Positions 1 to 10,870 of a stretch of 64,000 bases of DNA are shown piece after piece. The stretch spans positions 93,208 through 157,207 of the forward strand of contig JADLZK010009264.1 in the NCBI GenBank assembly GCA_015847255.1, written 5' to 3'. The first letter of the stretch is position 1, and each line of letters opens with the position of its first letter. Position numbers and translations under genes: made by a program. The notes under the pieces were generated by a model. The model was not told the DNA's origin, made no database searches, and worked only from the letters and a program-made list of their open reading frames with translations. This stretch comes from Hyparrhenia diplandra. Lineage: Eukaryota; Streptophyta; Magnoliopsida; Poales; Poaceae.

Positions 1-1405
1 GGCACCGGCCCCTCCGGCTTCTGGCGGCGACCCCTTCGTCCCCGGTCTCGTTCGGCGGCTGACGGCGTCGGACGGCCGGCTGGGGCCTTGGGCTGGATCC
101 GGTGAGTTGCGGTGGCCACCTCCACGACGGTGTCCGGGCGGGTGGCGGAGGCCTGGCGGCGGCCTACTACGGTCCCGGCCCCTCCTTGCTCGGCTCCATC
201 GTGTAGCGGGGTCGCCACCTCTGCTATCGCGTGTTCCCGGGCCGGTCTGGTGCCTCCTGGTGTGGATCCCTCCGGGCGTCCTATGGTGGGCGGTGGTGGG
301 CCCTCGGCCGGATCCGCCCTAGACCGCGGCAGTGGTGGCCGGCGGTGTTCTGTGGCGTCCCGTGGCCCTGGACTCGGGGCCAGTGCGGGGCGGGCGGTGC
401 TCTGGGTGGCATGGCCAGACGCCGTCTTGCATCGTGGTGGTGCGGGCGGCTGTTCTGGCAGGGCGTCTTCGACGCCATGGTGGCGTGGAGGACGTCGACT
501 TGCTCGTCCTTTGCTGTGACTTGGTGCCATGGAGCTCCGGGCGAAAGCTCTGCCCGACGGTGGTTCGGCGGACGACGGTGACGCCATTTGGCGCCACACC
601 CTTCCTGGAGGCGTCGTCTTGGAGTCTCTTGCCCCATTCACCGGCACCGGATTCTGGGCGAAAGCCCCGCCTTAGATCTCTAAGGCCAGCGGCGATGGCG
701 TCTTTGGCGTCAACTACCTCCTGAGGGCGTTGCTGAAGAATCTCCACGGACCACCGTCCTCCTGTGTGGTCGCTTGGGTCCTCTTGCTGCACCTTTCTGA
801 GCTTTGCGTGTCTCTGCACTTGTGTTTGTCTAGTTGGTGTTTGTTGTAGCCGTAGTTGTGGTCGTTGATTTGGGCGGATGCTTTGCCGCCGGTATCTATG
901 TCCTGGTCGTTGATTTGGGCGGATGCTTTGCCGCCGATATCTATGTCCTCCTCGCCCGTGGTCTTGATGTGACTCGGAGGAGCATTTGGAGCTTCAGGTC
1001 GTGTTCCCGGCGGATGCTTTGCCGCCGTGGTGGTTACGGTGGATGCTTTGCCACCGAGGTCGTGTTTCTGGCGGATGCTTGGCCGTCAAGGAGGTTACGG
1101 TGGATGCTTTGCCACCGATGTCGTTGTCTTTCCGGCAGATGCTTTGTTGCCGAGGTGTATCATCTACGGCTCCGATCACTACCAGCTAACTAGGTGTTGA
1201 GTTATCTTGTGTATAGGCGCAGCTTGCTGGGGTTGTTTGGTGGAGGGTTCCCTGCCTCTCGCTTTCTTGCTTTTGTTTTTGTTTAAGGTTTTAGTTGGTG
1301 TTTTCTCCTGTGATGTCTTCTCGGCATCGGGGTTTGTTGTATTTGGATTTGGTTTTCCTCCTCTTAATGAAATACGGGTGAACGGCCCGATAAAAAAAAA
1401 AAAAA
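1..1405 (+). mobile_element. LINE-like non-LTR element, 3' part with poly(A)
   Basis: GC-rich sequence without a convincing long ORF runs from the window edge into a T-rich stretch, and ends in a short 'cctcttaatgaaatacggg' segment followed by a 14-base A run at 1392-1405. Plant LINE 3' ends often look like this ('cttcttaatgaaat...' then poly(A)). No reverse transcriptase or RNase H motif is visible in this part, so the class is inferred from the tail only. The 5' end lies outside the window. A gene fragment that was retroposed would also fit. Confidence 0.4.
873..1152 (+). repeat. Array of seven hairpins with conserved ATGCTTTG loop
   Basis: Seven copies of a short inverted repeat start near 873, 918, 1009, 1037, 1070, 1098 and 1133. 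Each has a 5-6 bp stem and an 8-nt loop, ATGCTTTG in six copies and ATGCTTGG in the fifth. Stems are GGCGG/CCGCC (three copies), GGTGG/CCACC (two), GGCGG/CCGTC (one, with a G-U pair) and GGCAG/TTGCC (one). The stem changes keep pairing. The first two copies also share about 45 bp of flanking sequence as a direct repeat. The array lies about 240 bp upstream of the poly(A) tail. Confidence 0.8.
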
Positions 1406-2066
1406 CTATATAGTCGTGTGCTTCTCTTCTCCATTTTCAGTCAAAAATGTAAAATATACGCCGGTCGGCACAGGATAATCCTGTCAGGATTCCCGTTTTC
1501 ACCCCTACGAACGTTGGTATCGAATTGGACGGATGCAGCATATCCCCTCGAGATCCTCTCTACTGTCCTCTGCCATATTTGTTTTTATAGTATTACAGTG
1601 ACTCTGGGAGATATATAATGTTTTGTAGTACTGTCTTCAGTTTTGACGCGTCGAATCTTTAATTTACCACTGCCGTCCCCTTTCGTACAATTCAGGATGC
1701 AACGGTGAAGAAGATATGACTGTCTATGTTCTTTTATTGATTTCTTCAGACAAATGAAAACAGCTATCTACAACTCGAGAACTCTACATATGCCGTGTGC
1801 CTGTGTGCATCACAAACCGCTCGGCTGCAACACAAGCTAGGACGCGAGCAGCGTCCCAACCGTGGCGTCAATTCGACTAGGACTTTGTCGAGAACTCTGA
1901 ACAGCACCCGTGACTGCTTTGCCACAAGCCTCCTCTAGTCTAATAGCCTTGCAGTCTCGGTCATCACAGACAACGAAAAAGAATTCCTCGGCTACATTAC
2001 GTATCGACGCCTGGAAACACGACGCCGTGGCTCATCTGCGCGTGCACGGGCTCGATCGCCTCTCGA
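1406..2066. other. Intergenic, no gene seen
   Basis: Mixed-composition sequence between the LINE-like tail and the remorin stop codon. The part nearest the gene (about 1730-2066) is probably remorin 3' UTR and downstream sequence. I see no ORF or repeat I can name. Confidence 0.5.
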
Positions 2067-3448
2067 TCAGCTGCACATCAGCGGCAGCTTGAGCGAGAAC
2101 ACGGAGGACGACGACGGCAGGTGCCCGGTCCGCCTCAGCACGTCCGCCCTGCCCCCGACCCGCGCGGCGCGCCGGTTTAGCTTGGCCTCCGCCTGCGCGC
2201 GTTTCTCCCTGGCCGACGCCTGCGCCGAGGCCAGCTTGCTCGCCGTCTTCTCCTGCGCCCGTAGCTTCATCCTCTCCGCCTTGGCCTGCCCAGCGACGAA
2301 ACGAAAAACTCAATTTCTAAAATGCCCTGAAACTCAAACATAGGGGATATATATGGCCATGATCGTTCATACCTCCGTCGTCTTCATTTGCAGCTCCGCC
2401 TTTTGCCGTCGCCGGTTTTCCCATGCCTGTATTTTCATCTCCTCGCGCCGGTACCTGCGACAACGGCGCGTCGGCGACGACGTCGTCAGCACGCACACAA
2501 GCTGCGAAAAGGCGCATGCACTTGGCATTTCGACGACATGATGGATGACTCATCGCTGAGTCGACACAGTGGCAACAAACAGGCAACGCACTCCGCTGCA
2601 TGCATCGGCACGACGGCACTGCTCGAACACTGGTGTTATCGTGGCAGGCAGTGGCGTTTGTTGCCGCCTTTGTTTTGGCCTCACATCACATGGTTCAGCA
2701 ACGTGCGGCGCGCATTGGCATTTGGTAGTAGCCGACAACAACGATGGCGAACACCTCACCTGGCCATGTGCTTGGCGCGCTCGGCGGCGTCCCACGCCGT
2801 CGCGGGCGACACGGCCGTCTTCGGCGGCGGCGCACCGGTCGCCGCATCCTTGCGCTCCTGGGCGTCGGCGCGCTCGAAGCCCGCGCCGTGTTCCGCCGCC
2901 GCTAGGCCCGGTGGCGATCCTCCGCCGTCCGTCGAGGAATCCGGTCGGCACCGCCGTGCGCGGATCGCGCGCCCCGCCTTGGACGCCGCCGGTGCCGGTA
3001 GAGCAGCGCGCGGGGTGTTGGCCCTGGACGGCTCCTTGCTCCCGACTGGCGTCATCTCCGTGCCGATGTCCCGCAGAGAGAGACACCGCGGCGGCGGCAG
3101 CGGCTGCCCATACGCCAGAACGGAGTCGACCCGCTTGGTCTCGGTCTCCGCGTCCCCGTCGTCCCGCGCGGCGAGCCCCAGCGCCGCGGGCTGCAGGGCG
3201 GTGCCGTCCGCGGCGCTCCACGAGTGCCGTCCTTTCTGCGACGCCGACGGCAGCAGGAGGCGGTCGTCCGCGCAGGAGCTCCGGCGCCGGTCGTCGTCGT
3301 TGGCCCGCGACGAGGAGAGCCACCGCTGCGCGTCGTCCCACTTGGACGGCCTCGGCTTCGCCGCCTTGACGTAGCCGGCCAGGAGCCCCCTCCCGCTGCC
3401 CGCTGCATCGTAGCTTAGGCTCATCATCCCCTGCGACGATCTCCTCAT
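2067..3448 (-). CDS. Remorin family protein, three exons
   Basis: Coding exons are 3448-2760, 2454-2373 and 2285-2067 (complement), joined by GT-AG introns with consistent phase; they give about 329 residues. The first ~215 residues are a Ser/Arg/Pro-rich, probably disordered region opening MRRSSQGMMSLSYDAAG. The C-terminal ~115 residues are the remorin C domain: AKHMARYRREEMKIQAWEN, then a Lys/Glu/Ala-rich coiled coil and the family's RRTGHLPSSS end. Remorins are plant-specific peripheral plasma-membrane proteins that mark nanodomains and act in immune, symbiotic and hormone signalling; the C-terminal end anchors them to the inner leaflet. The long N-terminal region suggests one of the long-N-terminal groups (4-6), which is an inference. 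The start is the ATG at 3448, after a frame that has no closer support upstream. No frameshift is visible. Confidence 0.9.
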
Positions 3449-5390
3449 CTCTGCTCTGAGAACTGCACAGGCGCAAGCAGGAACGGGCAGTGCAAGAAGA
3501 ACGAACAGAGCTCGGAGGCTGGCTGTGGACCTTGGATTTGGAGACGACGCCAAATAAGAAGAGATCGCCAAGCCGTACGGGACGAGATAGTAGCTGGAAG
3601 GCACACAGAGAAAGAGTGAGAGAGAGACAGAGAGGGCACTGAATGAAATGAAGTGATGGCGATGGCGATGGCGCGCAGCCAGTGAGTGAGTGACTGCTGC
3701 GCGTCTGCTCTGCGGCGGAAAGGGGAGCCAGCAAGCAGAAAAGCCCGGAGCTGGGGGCTCATGATTGGCCGACACTGTGCAACGCACGGCGCACAGCGGC
3801 ACACCGTGCACCGTCCCTACGCGCGCGCACGGGCACGGCGACGCATGGACGGCCGGCCAGGCTCCATCCATCCAGCACATGACCACGCGCGTCTCAAGGG
3901 TCAAAGCGGCCTCGCCCCCAAATCCGGACGTGCGTGGACGACCAGGCACGCACGCACGCACGCCATCGCCTCCATCGCCATCAGGCCCATCACCGAGCAG
4001 TATAGAGCACAGAAAAAATTGGCGTCCAGAAAACATGCAGCCGCTGGACATGGGATCCATGTTTCGCTGCGCACTGCGTGGTGGCGCACGAGCGGAGCGG
4101 GCTTCGCTTTGAGATTCGGGCGACGTCTGCAGCGTTTTTATTGGTGGCCCGGCCGACTAGCAAGCAGGACGCCAGAACGAGGACGTCACTGACCCGGCGG
4201 CGGAGAGAGAGGGCCATGGCCATGGTGGGGCTCTCGAGGTAGCACCGCGTGCGCGTATGGAGCGAGCATGTGGTTTTGTTCCCCGGCCCGGCGTGTGCTA
4301 GAATCCGAGGCGCCGGGCTGACGGCCATGTGCGCGGGTACGTCGTGGATCTGCCGTGGTCCGGTGGTCCGGCCGGCTTAGATTTGTTCGGTTGCTTGATG
4401 GTCCATCACCATCACCATCAGCTTTGCGCTTTTCCATTTTTGGGGAGATGCCGATTAGCTTGTTGTGGCATGCTGAGGGGGCCGTAGCCAATGCGGAATG
4501 TATCTGAACGTTCAAACTATGGGACTTGCTATATTTCTTTCACAAGAAATTGACCCCTCATTTGTTGTAACACCCTGCACCTTTGGATTATCATCCAAGG
4601 ATGGGACTAAACTAAACAGGAAACGCTACCAACCGCACGGAATCTGCAGGCTCGGCACTGTTCATTAACAGGCTCGAGTACGAGAACGGTTTCGGATCTA
4701 ACCCGTTAACCAAGTCAATGCTCAATTCACTCACGTTCCAGCATGGGGAGCAATTAAACAATATTTACAGCTGTGCCACTGGACCCTCCAACAACTAGAA
4801 AGGCACGTGACCGTCCGTCCATGCTTGTCCTCTCATGACGTGACCGTCCCATGCTTGTCCTCTGCTCCTTGTTTTCTCTGTGATCCGAACACCAATTGTA
4901 TGCGATCCGTTTTGTCCTTCCTTCCTTCTAACTTTATACAATGCATGCGATCCGAACACGGATGCCCAACGAAGGATCAGTAGGAATCAAAATTTCATAT
5001 ACTCATCACTCAAATTGCGTTAACTATATTTGCAATTTAGAGTATTGCAATTTGCAATCAAATCCTACACAATTGTGCTTGTTGTTCTAGCTATAAAAAG
5101 CAATCTGTAGTTAACTGCAATATGTAAACAAATCATTATATATCAGCTAAAACTATCAAGATGGCAATAAATAGATGATGGTGTATGGTTTTGGTTAACA
5201 GTTTCTTTTGTGGGTCTAATCTGAAAGGGACTTTTTGTGCTATTCTGTACCGAGATCATTTGGGATACAACTTGCAATTCTTTCTGATTAAAGAAACCAA
5301 GGACGACGGATGGACTGAAAGTGACAAGAATCTGAAACTGCCAATCAAATAAATGAACCTTGGATTATTATTATTTTTTTCAGAAAAAAC
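3449..5390. other. Remorin 5' region and intergenic sequence
   Basis: About 3449-4200 is GC-rich and is probably remorin 5' UTR and promoter (minus strand), with GA- and CT-rich tracts. From 4200 the sequence turns AT-rich. No further gene is seen. ORFs here have no recognisable domain and look like shadows. Confidence 0.45.
4804..4869. repeat. Imperfect two-copy tandem repeat
   Basis: Two neighbouring copies of an 'acgtgaccgtcc...atgcttgtcctct' unit, about 35 and 31 bp long, that differ by a small internal deletion. No function is suggested. Confidence 0.7.
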
Positions 5391-6300
5391 ACTTTACCCC
5401 GTCAGTAGCAAGCACCAGGAACTCATCTTTCTCTGACAGTTTCCTGCAGTAGACTTCAGGTGTGCAGATAATGCCATGGTTCTTCAGGCAGAAGTCACCG
5501 AAGGCCCGGCGCGTCCTGATCCGGCAGCAACATCCTAGGCAGCAATAAAGAAAGCATAATGCAGTCAAGATGTGTATTATGTGTGTTAATAGGCGTCAGA
5601 TGAGAAGTTTTGACGCTCACTTGGAAGATCTGACTTCAAGTCAGTGGTAAGTTGGACTGGGATCAGACGATCCTTGTTGTCCCGGGTGCAAAGGACAGCA
5701 CGTGAATCTCCCAAATTGGCAACGAGCAAGTGATCACCCTGTGCATAACAACAGTTGGGCAGCACAACCCCATAAATGAGATTCATTCATGCTTTACATA
5801 TGTTGATTTAACCTTTAAGGTGTAGTTTGTAGTTAGAACCAAAACATGGTCTCCAATACAGGTAGTAGTTACAGTACAAGTAAATCAAAATCACTGTAAC
5901 ATGATTTCTTTTTTGAAACAAAGAAACATGATTTCCAGATCAGCTAGTAGTTACAGTTCAGAATTAGTACCTGTCTAACAGCAGCGACTGCAGTTGTGCC
6001 GCTACAAATGCTGTCGATTCCTGAATGTTGCCTCAGATCCTCATCCACCTGCTCAAATGTCTTCACGAATATGTTCTTCCAAGAGGACAACAGCTGGCTC
6101 TCATCGCTTGTATCGTCACTGGACGAGCTGGTATCTGATTTGTCAAAGGAATCCTAATCTGTATTGCTTGAGGGTTCTTCTCCAGATTTTAATTTTACCT
6201 TCAGACTATTGCTGGAATTATATTCTTCAGGTTTGAGCTTCAAACTATTGCTTGAGTCATCTTCTTCAGGTTTGAGCTTCAGATCATGCAAAGTGTATGG
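5391..6300 (-). pseudogene. Protein phosphatase 2C fragment, disrupted
   Basis: Three exon-like blocks on the minus strand match the PP2C (PPM) family. Block one (about 6300-5971) carries repeated KPEE..SSNSLK units, then a segment ending DLRQHSGIDSICSGTTAV. Block two (5738-5621) has GDHLLVANLGDSRAV, the family's GDSRAV metal-site motif. Block three (from about 5534) has RAFGDFCLKNHG and EKDEFLVLATDG. Splice borders between blocks one and two are good. An in-frame TAG lies at 6156-6154. The ~40 residues expected before RAFGDF (with the GRVF... segment) are missing, and nothing follows LATDG, so the final Asp-containing motif and C-terminus are gone. The N-terminal metal-binding motifs (RxxxED, DGHG) are not seen upstream. 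This is most likely a dead, partly deleted copy. Confidence 0.8.
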
Positions 6301-7469
6301 TCAATTGTTAGCCATAGATTATTCTATAAGTTTCAGTGCATAAAACAAAAATAAACAATAGAATGTATAGTAATATAAACTGCAAGCCCCAGTGCACCTT
6401 CTAGCAACACCTAGAAAGCCCAATTATTGCAGAGGTGTACTCATGAGAAATAAGAATGCACGTAATCAGAATAAAATGAACAGATTGGCTTCTTTGAAAG
6501 TTATCTATTTTCTGTACCTTCCGATAGGATGTGTTGTTCCTTTCTCAAAAAAATTCCCAAAATGGAGCCATTTAAATAATCACAGTGCATGCAATCCTGC
6601 AACGATCATGGAGCGTAAGAATTAGTTACACCTCCTATTTTTACTACAATATCTTGTAAAGAAAGGACCTCCTATAATCCTTAGCAAAAAGAAGTGTTGA
6701 CAAATCCTACACATAGCCGGCGTATCAAAAAGTATTTAGAACATGTGGACAAATCCTACACACAGCCACCCACACAAAACAGTGTGCATGCAAAGAACCA
6801 ACCAGGAAGGAGTAAGGAGGGTGGCGGTTAGAGACCATTGATTGATCTCCTTGAAACTAGGCAGGCAAAGAAGTGAAGGAAAGGGCCCTGACTACTACTG
6901 CTGCTATCAGTTTGGACTGGAACAAGATCGTAACCTAACACAGCGGCTACACAAACCTCCCTATATCATATATTCAGTTCAGAAGACACAGAACTATAAT
7001 GTCTATGTGATTAAATATTTACAAGACACTATGACCAAAGAAGCCAGACATTTTTGGTTCAGTGTTCATAATGCAAAGATAATAAAATGACCAAGCTACA
7101 AGTAAGGGGTGTTAGACCAGAACTACATAGCCAATCCTAAGACAAGGGTGGAAAGGTATATTTTCAAGTGCAAAGGTGACAATCAAGAAAAATATGGGCA
7201 CAACTATTATAGTGATGATCAAGAGGATCACCTACAAACATAAGACGACATCTTCAGTAATCATGAGATTCACGTCGATCTCTTGCTGCAAGAACAAGAA
7301 TAGAGGTTGGTTCGTTACAGTTGCACACACCAACAGACAGTTGGATGGAAAACCAAGAAGAACAAAATAGGATTTCGTTATTCATCCTAGCACCAGTCAA
7401 AAAAAAGGCGAGACATTCAAGCAATGCTACATAAAGAACAGCAGGTGGCAGGCGGCATTTTATACTTAC
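6301..7469. other. AT-rich intergenic or decayed intron sequence
   Basis: No exon is recognised between the PP2C blocks and the response-regulator exon. A short segment (minus strand, about 7285-7245) reads QEIDVNLMITEDV after a CAG acceptor-like site. It resembles the 'DVNLIITD' region of receiver domains, but it lies downstream of the DMPDMDG exon, out of order, so I do not call it a gene. Confidence 0.4.
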
Positions 7470-7539
7470 TAATGACAGGGAGGTCCATTTCTAGGCGCAC
7501 AAGCTCCAAAAGCTTAAAGCCATCCATATCTGGCATGTC
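7470..7539 (-). pseudogene. Response-regulator receiver-domain exon (type-B ARR-like), orphan
   Basis: A 70-bp exon-like block on the minus strand has a TAG acceptor before it and a GTAAGT donor after it. It reads DMPDMDGFKLLELVRLEMDL then PVI, ending one base into the next codon. Type-B response regulators have DMPDMDGFKLLE just after the phosphoacceptor Asp, and I recall a splice border near 'DLPVI/M' in this family. The phosphoacceptor residue itself and all DNA-binding (Myb-like) exons are absent nearby. It may be a leftover exon of a broken gene or a fragment captured by a transposon. Confidence 0.65.
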
Positions 7540-7606
7540 CTAGCACAAATAAGAGGGTCATGACCTAGCATAAAGGACAAGATACAAGATAAAGACCGTG
7601 GGTAGG

Positions 7607-7740
7607 GGACAATACAAGGAGCAATACAATACAATACAAGGGACAATACAATAAAAGGAACAATACAAGGGACAAGACAAGGGACTATACAGCACAATCA
7701 ACTATACAATACAATATAAATTACAAGACAAGGGACAATC
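7607..7740. repeat. ACAATACAAGG-type minisatellite
   Basis: Degenerate tandem array built from 'gggacaatacaag' and 'caatacaata' units. Low complexity; no coding signal. Confidence 0.8.
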
Positions 7741-9870
7741 CAAACACAATTCGCGGGTCCCTGTGATGACTTTGCGTCTCGGCCTCGAGGGCCTAACGGC
7801 CCACTCGGCCTCGAAGCGAAAGTGTTACTTTCAAAAGGCGCCTTCAGCGCAAGTTTTATATAGGGAATCGAGCGATGTCATTTCCTACTTTGTTGCCTTG
7901 TATCGCAGGGTCTCTGCTTGTTTTTAAACAATTTGTTTTTATTACAAGGACAAAACATCAGACATAAACAAGGTTCTGAGAGTTATGCAATTTTAACAAA
8001 TATTTCAAATATGCAATTTACTCCTAATAAAAGTGCAATAAAGGCAAAGCTATTAACCGGTCTGATCCAAAGCAGGACTGGAATGCATTTTCAATCAAAA
8101 GTGAACACGAAGGAGAATATAAACCTTGAGCCATAGCCCTTTTTGAAGCCCCAAAAGCTGAGCTCCAAAAACAGAAGCAACTGAGAGCATGGTACCTTGC
8201 ATAACCACTATTCCTATTGACAAAAACATAGGTTCAAACATTTATACATAATAAAAAGAACACAAATTAAAAGTTAAATATTCAAATAGTGTATACAAAC
8301 AGAATATATAGATACAACTAGTAGAAAAATAAGAAAACGAGGCAAAATGGTTTAACAACATATTGCATATGCTTAGAACTACAATTACAAGTGGCCCATA
8401 GTTGCAATTTCTATTATTCTTTGGTTGCAATTATGTTCCAATCGGGCCACTTACTAGAAAATCAAATCTAATATCACTCTTAAAAAGATGCATTACCAAG
8501 CACAAGAAAAGAGGGATTTAATATGAGACGATTTTAGAAAATAATAAGCAGGAGTTCAGTTAAAGACTAGATATTGCACATGAAAAACACCATAGTTGCA
8601 GTAATTTTAGTGTGCAATTTACTACTTATAAATGCGCAATTAAGAAATGGATACTAACCAACATGATGCAAATCGGGGAGCTGCAGTTTTTAGACAAAGA
8701 TAGCCTTTTGATTCACTCGGGAAAAGTTTAAAGGATGAAATGCACATTAAAAGAATCTAACATTTTTAGTTCATCATGCTTTACCAATTAACCCATTAAA
8801 CAATGCCATCATTGAATTAATAAGTCAATTCAAATTTTCTATTCTAGCTTCCCACAATAGGTTAACTACTTTGATAGATCGGATAGCATCACACCGGTTT
8901 TATGAAAGAGCATGTTGCATAGAGAACGTACCTTCTACTTGAATAGTGACACATGATGCTATTCTATGGAAGAAATCTTCAGTCGAGTCGCATGCAAAGT
9001 CGATGCTTATATAACTAAAAAGTTCCAAAAATCACAATATGCTCCAAGTAAGCCATGTTGCAATTGATCCAAGTAAGCCATTTGCTAAAAAACCAGAGCT
9101 AACATCTCTTAGAAGGCTGCAGTAGCAAGGTCGAGAAATATTCTTTGTGTTGCTGGCCAACACAGAGAATATGATAAATTAAAAATGACAAAGTGCAAGG
9201 CTTGACCTTGCAAGAAAATTTAACAAAAAATGGCCAATCATCTACTTCAGATGCAGAGCCATAATATACTATAAATGAGTCGAGGTGCAGAGTCCAACTA
9301 GTTCAGATGCCTTTCCAATTCAATGCTAGCATGTACTAAGACAAGAAACAAATAGGTACAGTAACAAATACATTTTCAAATCTGATTCAACAAACAAGAA
9401 AATTGAATTCTAGCCTATTTCTAGGTTACTTTGTTATTACTTCATTCATACTAAAACAACATGAATACAAACAACACAAAAATAGAGGTCTCGCTCTTGA
9501 CGGAGGAGTCCTAAAGCAGTAGCCACCAGTGGCGGACCGAGAAACACAACAGAGGGGGACTAATTAGGAAAGGGTAAAAAATCTTAATTGCACTACCGGT
9601 ATTACCAAATTATCGTGATGGAACTCATCAATAGGCTTTCTAAGTCCTGGATTGGTGGGTCGGCAACTATTTCACTCATATTAAGCTCAATGTGTTCTTT
9701 TTTTGTTCAGCACGACTATCTCTAGTTTCAACAATAGTCTTAGAAGCATCATTCTTAATAAGAAACTTATCCATCCTAGTATGTAAAATTACAAGCTTCT
9801 GGGGTTTGTATTTGCACAAGTGAAAGTATAACAGAATTACAAATCACAATATGCAAAGATCAAGGTGAGT
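7741..9870. other. AT-rich intergenic DNA with scattered TGCAATT motifs
   Basis: No gene seen. Near 7745-7870 there is a short GC-rich island with inverted 'ggcctcgag' words. Several places (about 7985-8050, 8340-8440, 8590-8650) repeat 'gcaattt...gtgcaat' words, probably decayed copies of one repeat. The segment 'agtggcggaccgag' near 9521 resembles the terminus of the Mutator-like element at 49191, but no partner end was found. Confidence 0.4.
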
Positions 9871-10200
9871 TAGCACAAAAGACAAGGAGAAAACCTTGGT
9901 TTGGTGGGGCACAAATCACAATAATAGAAGAAAAGATTGTTAGCACAATTCACAAAGAGACAATTTTTTTTCTATGAATAGACAAGGACAAATACTTGGT
10001 GTTGATAAGCACAAATCACAACTAATAGAGGAAAATGTGTGTTAGCACAAAATCACAAGAGACAAATTTTTTTTCTATAAAAGGACAAACACAAATGAGG
10101 TATGGGCTGGCACAAATCAGAATAAACAAAGAAATAGTTGTGTTAACACAAGTCACAAGACACAATTTTTTATATCAAAGGACAAGGACAAAAATATGAC
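9871..10200. repeat. About 102-bp imperfect tandem repeat
   Basis: A unit containing 'ttagcaca..cacaa..gagacaattttttt..ctat..aggacaa' recurs with 'ta(g/a)cac(a)' landmarks at 9871, 9941, 10043 and 10144. The last three are about 102 bp apart, while the first step is 70 bp. Copies have diverged. No coding potential. Confidence 0.7.
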
Positions 10201-10870
10201 TGCTCATTTAATTTCCACATGTTGCATATGCGTAAAAACTATAATTGCAGTACTGGGAACTTGCAATTTATGCTATTGCTAATTGCAATTAGTTAACTTA
10301 ATGTTTTTTGTTTGGTTTTTGTGAACAAGACAGAGTAGCAGGAATGGAGCACTACAACTACTATGGACTATGGAGTAGAACAAAGATGATAAAGGAGTTG
10401 GTCTTTGGGTTTTGGACAGATAGGACGAAGCGAGACCTTGAAACTACATAAGGCAAAGATAGTGGATTGCTTTATTAGCTATTATTTTATTGATAGGACG
10501 ATGTAGGTTTAGGCTCCCACGAACAAGATCAAAACCATAAGCCATCACATTGCTCGAAAAATGTTAGGGATCCGCATTCGAAAGAACAGAATATCTTGCA
10601 TTCATTTGATAGGAAAAAGAATGATAAAAGAGACTAACCTCGCAAGGATGCATCCCAAGGATGCTTATGACAACACGTACGGCCTTAGCCAAGATATTAC
10701 ATACACCAAGATGATACTCATCAACCTGTTCACTCTCTAGATCCATGCTTTCTTAGGTGTTTCAGAAGTTAGATACCCCTCCTTTATAATATACAATTAG
10801 AAGAAACAATTTCAGCATCTTCACACCATCTTCTTCAACTTCGACCATGGATGGATCAACCCGAACACAT
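10201..10870. other. Intergenic; weak exon-like ORF
   Basis: AT-rich sequence. A minus-strand ORF at 10746-10564 ends at a possible donor site and has no domain I recognise. I do not call it a gene. The solo LTR inserted at the right edge uses 'cacat' (10866-10870) as target site. Confidence 0.35.

Noticed and set aside
112..819. Several overlapping ORFs in the first 0.8 kb
   Set aside because: All frames are open because of GC content; no reverse transcriptase, endonuclease or zinc-knuckle motif is seen.
2388..3374. Plus-strand ORF of 328 codons
   Set aside because: Antisense shadow of the remorin gene, whose minus-strand exons have domain and splice support.
4562..4590. 'tgtaacaccctgcacc', like the start of a long LTR
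   Set aside because: No matching ...gggtgttaca end or duplication nearby; may be a small fragment only.
7245..7290. Segment reading QEIDVNLMITEDV on the minus strand
   Set aside because: Resembles a receiver-domain strand, but it is downstream of the DMPDMDG exon and too short to support.
7607..7740. Repeats of similar spacing considered as a CRISPR-like array
   Set aside because: Units are degenerate and continuous with no unique spacers; this is a plant minisatellite.
10564..10746. Minus-strand exon-like ORF opening MDLESEQVDEYH
   Set aside because: Has a possible donor site but no recognisable family and no partner exons.
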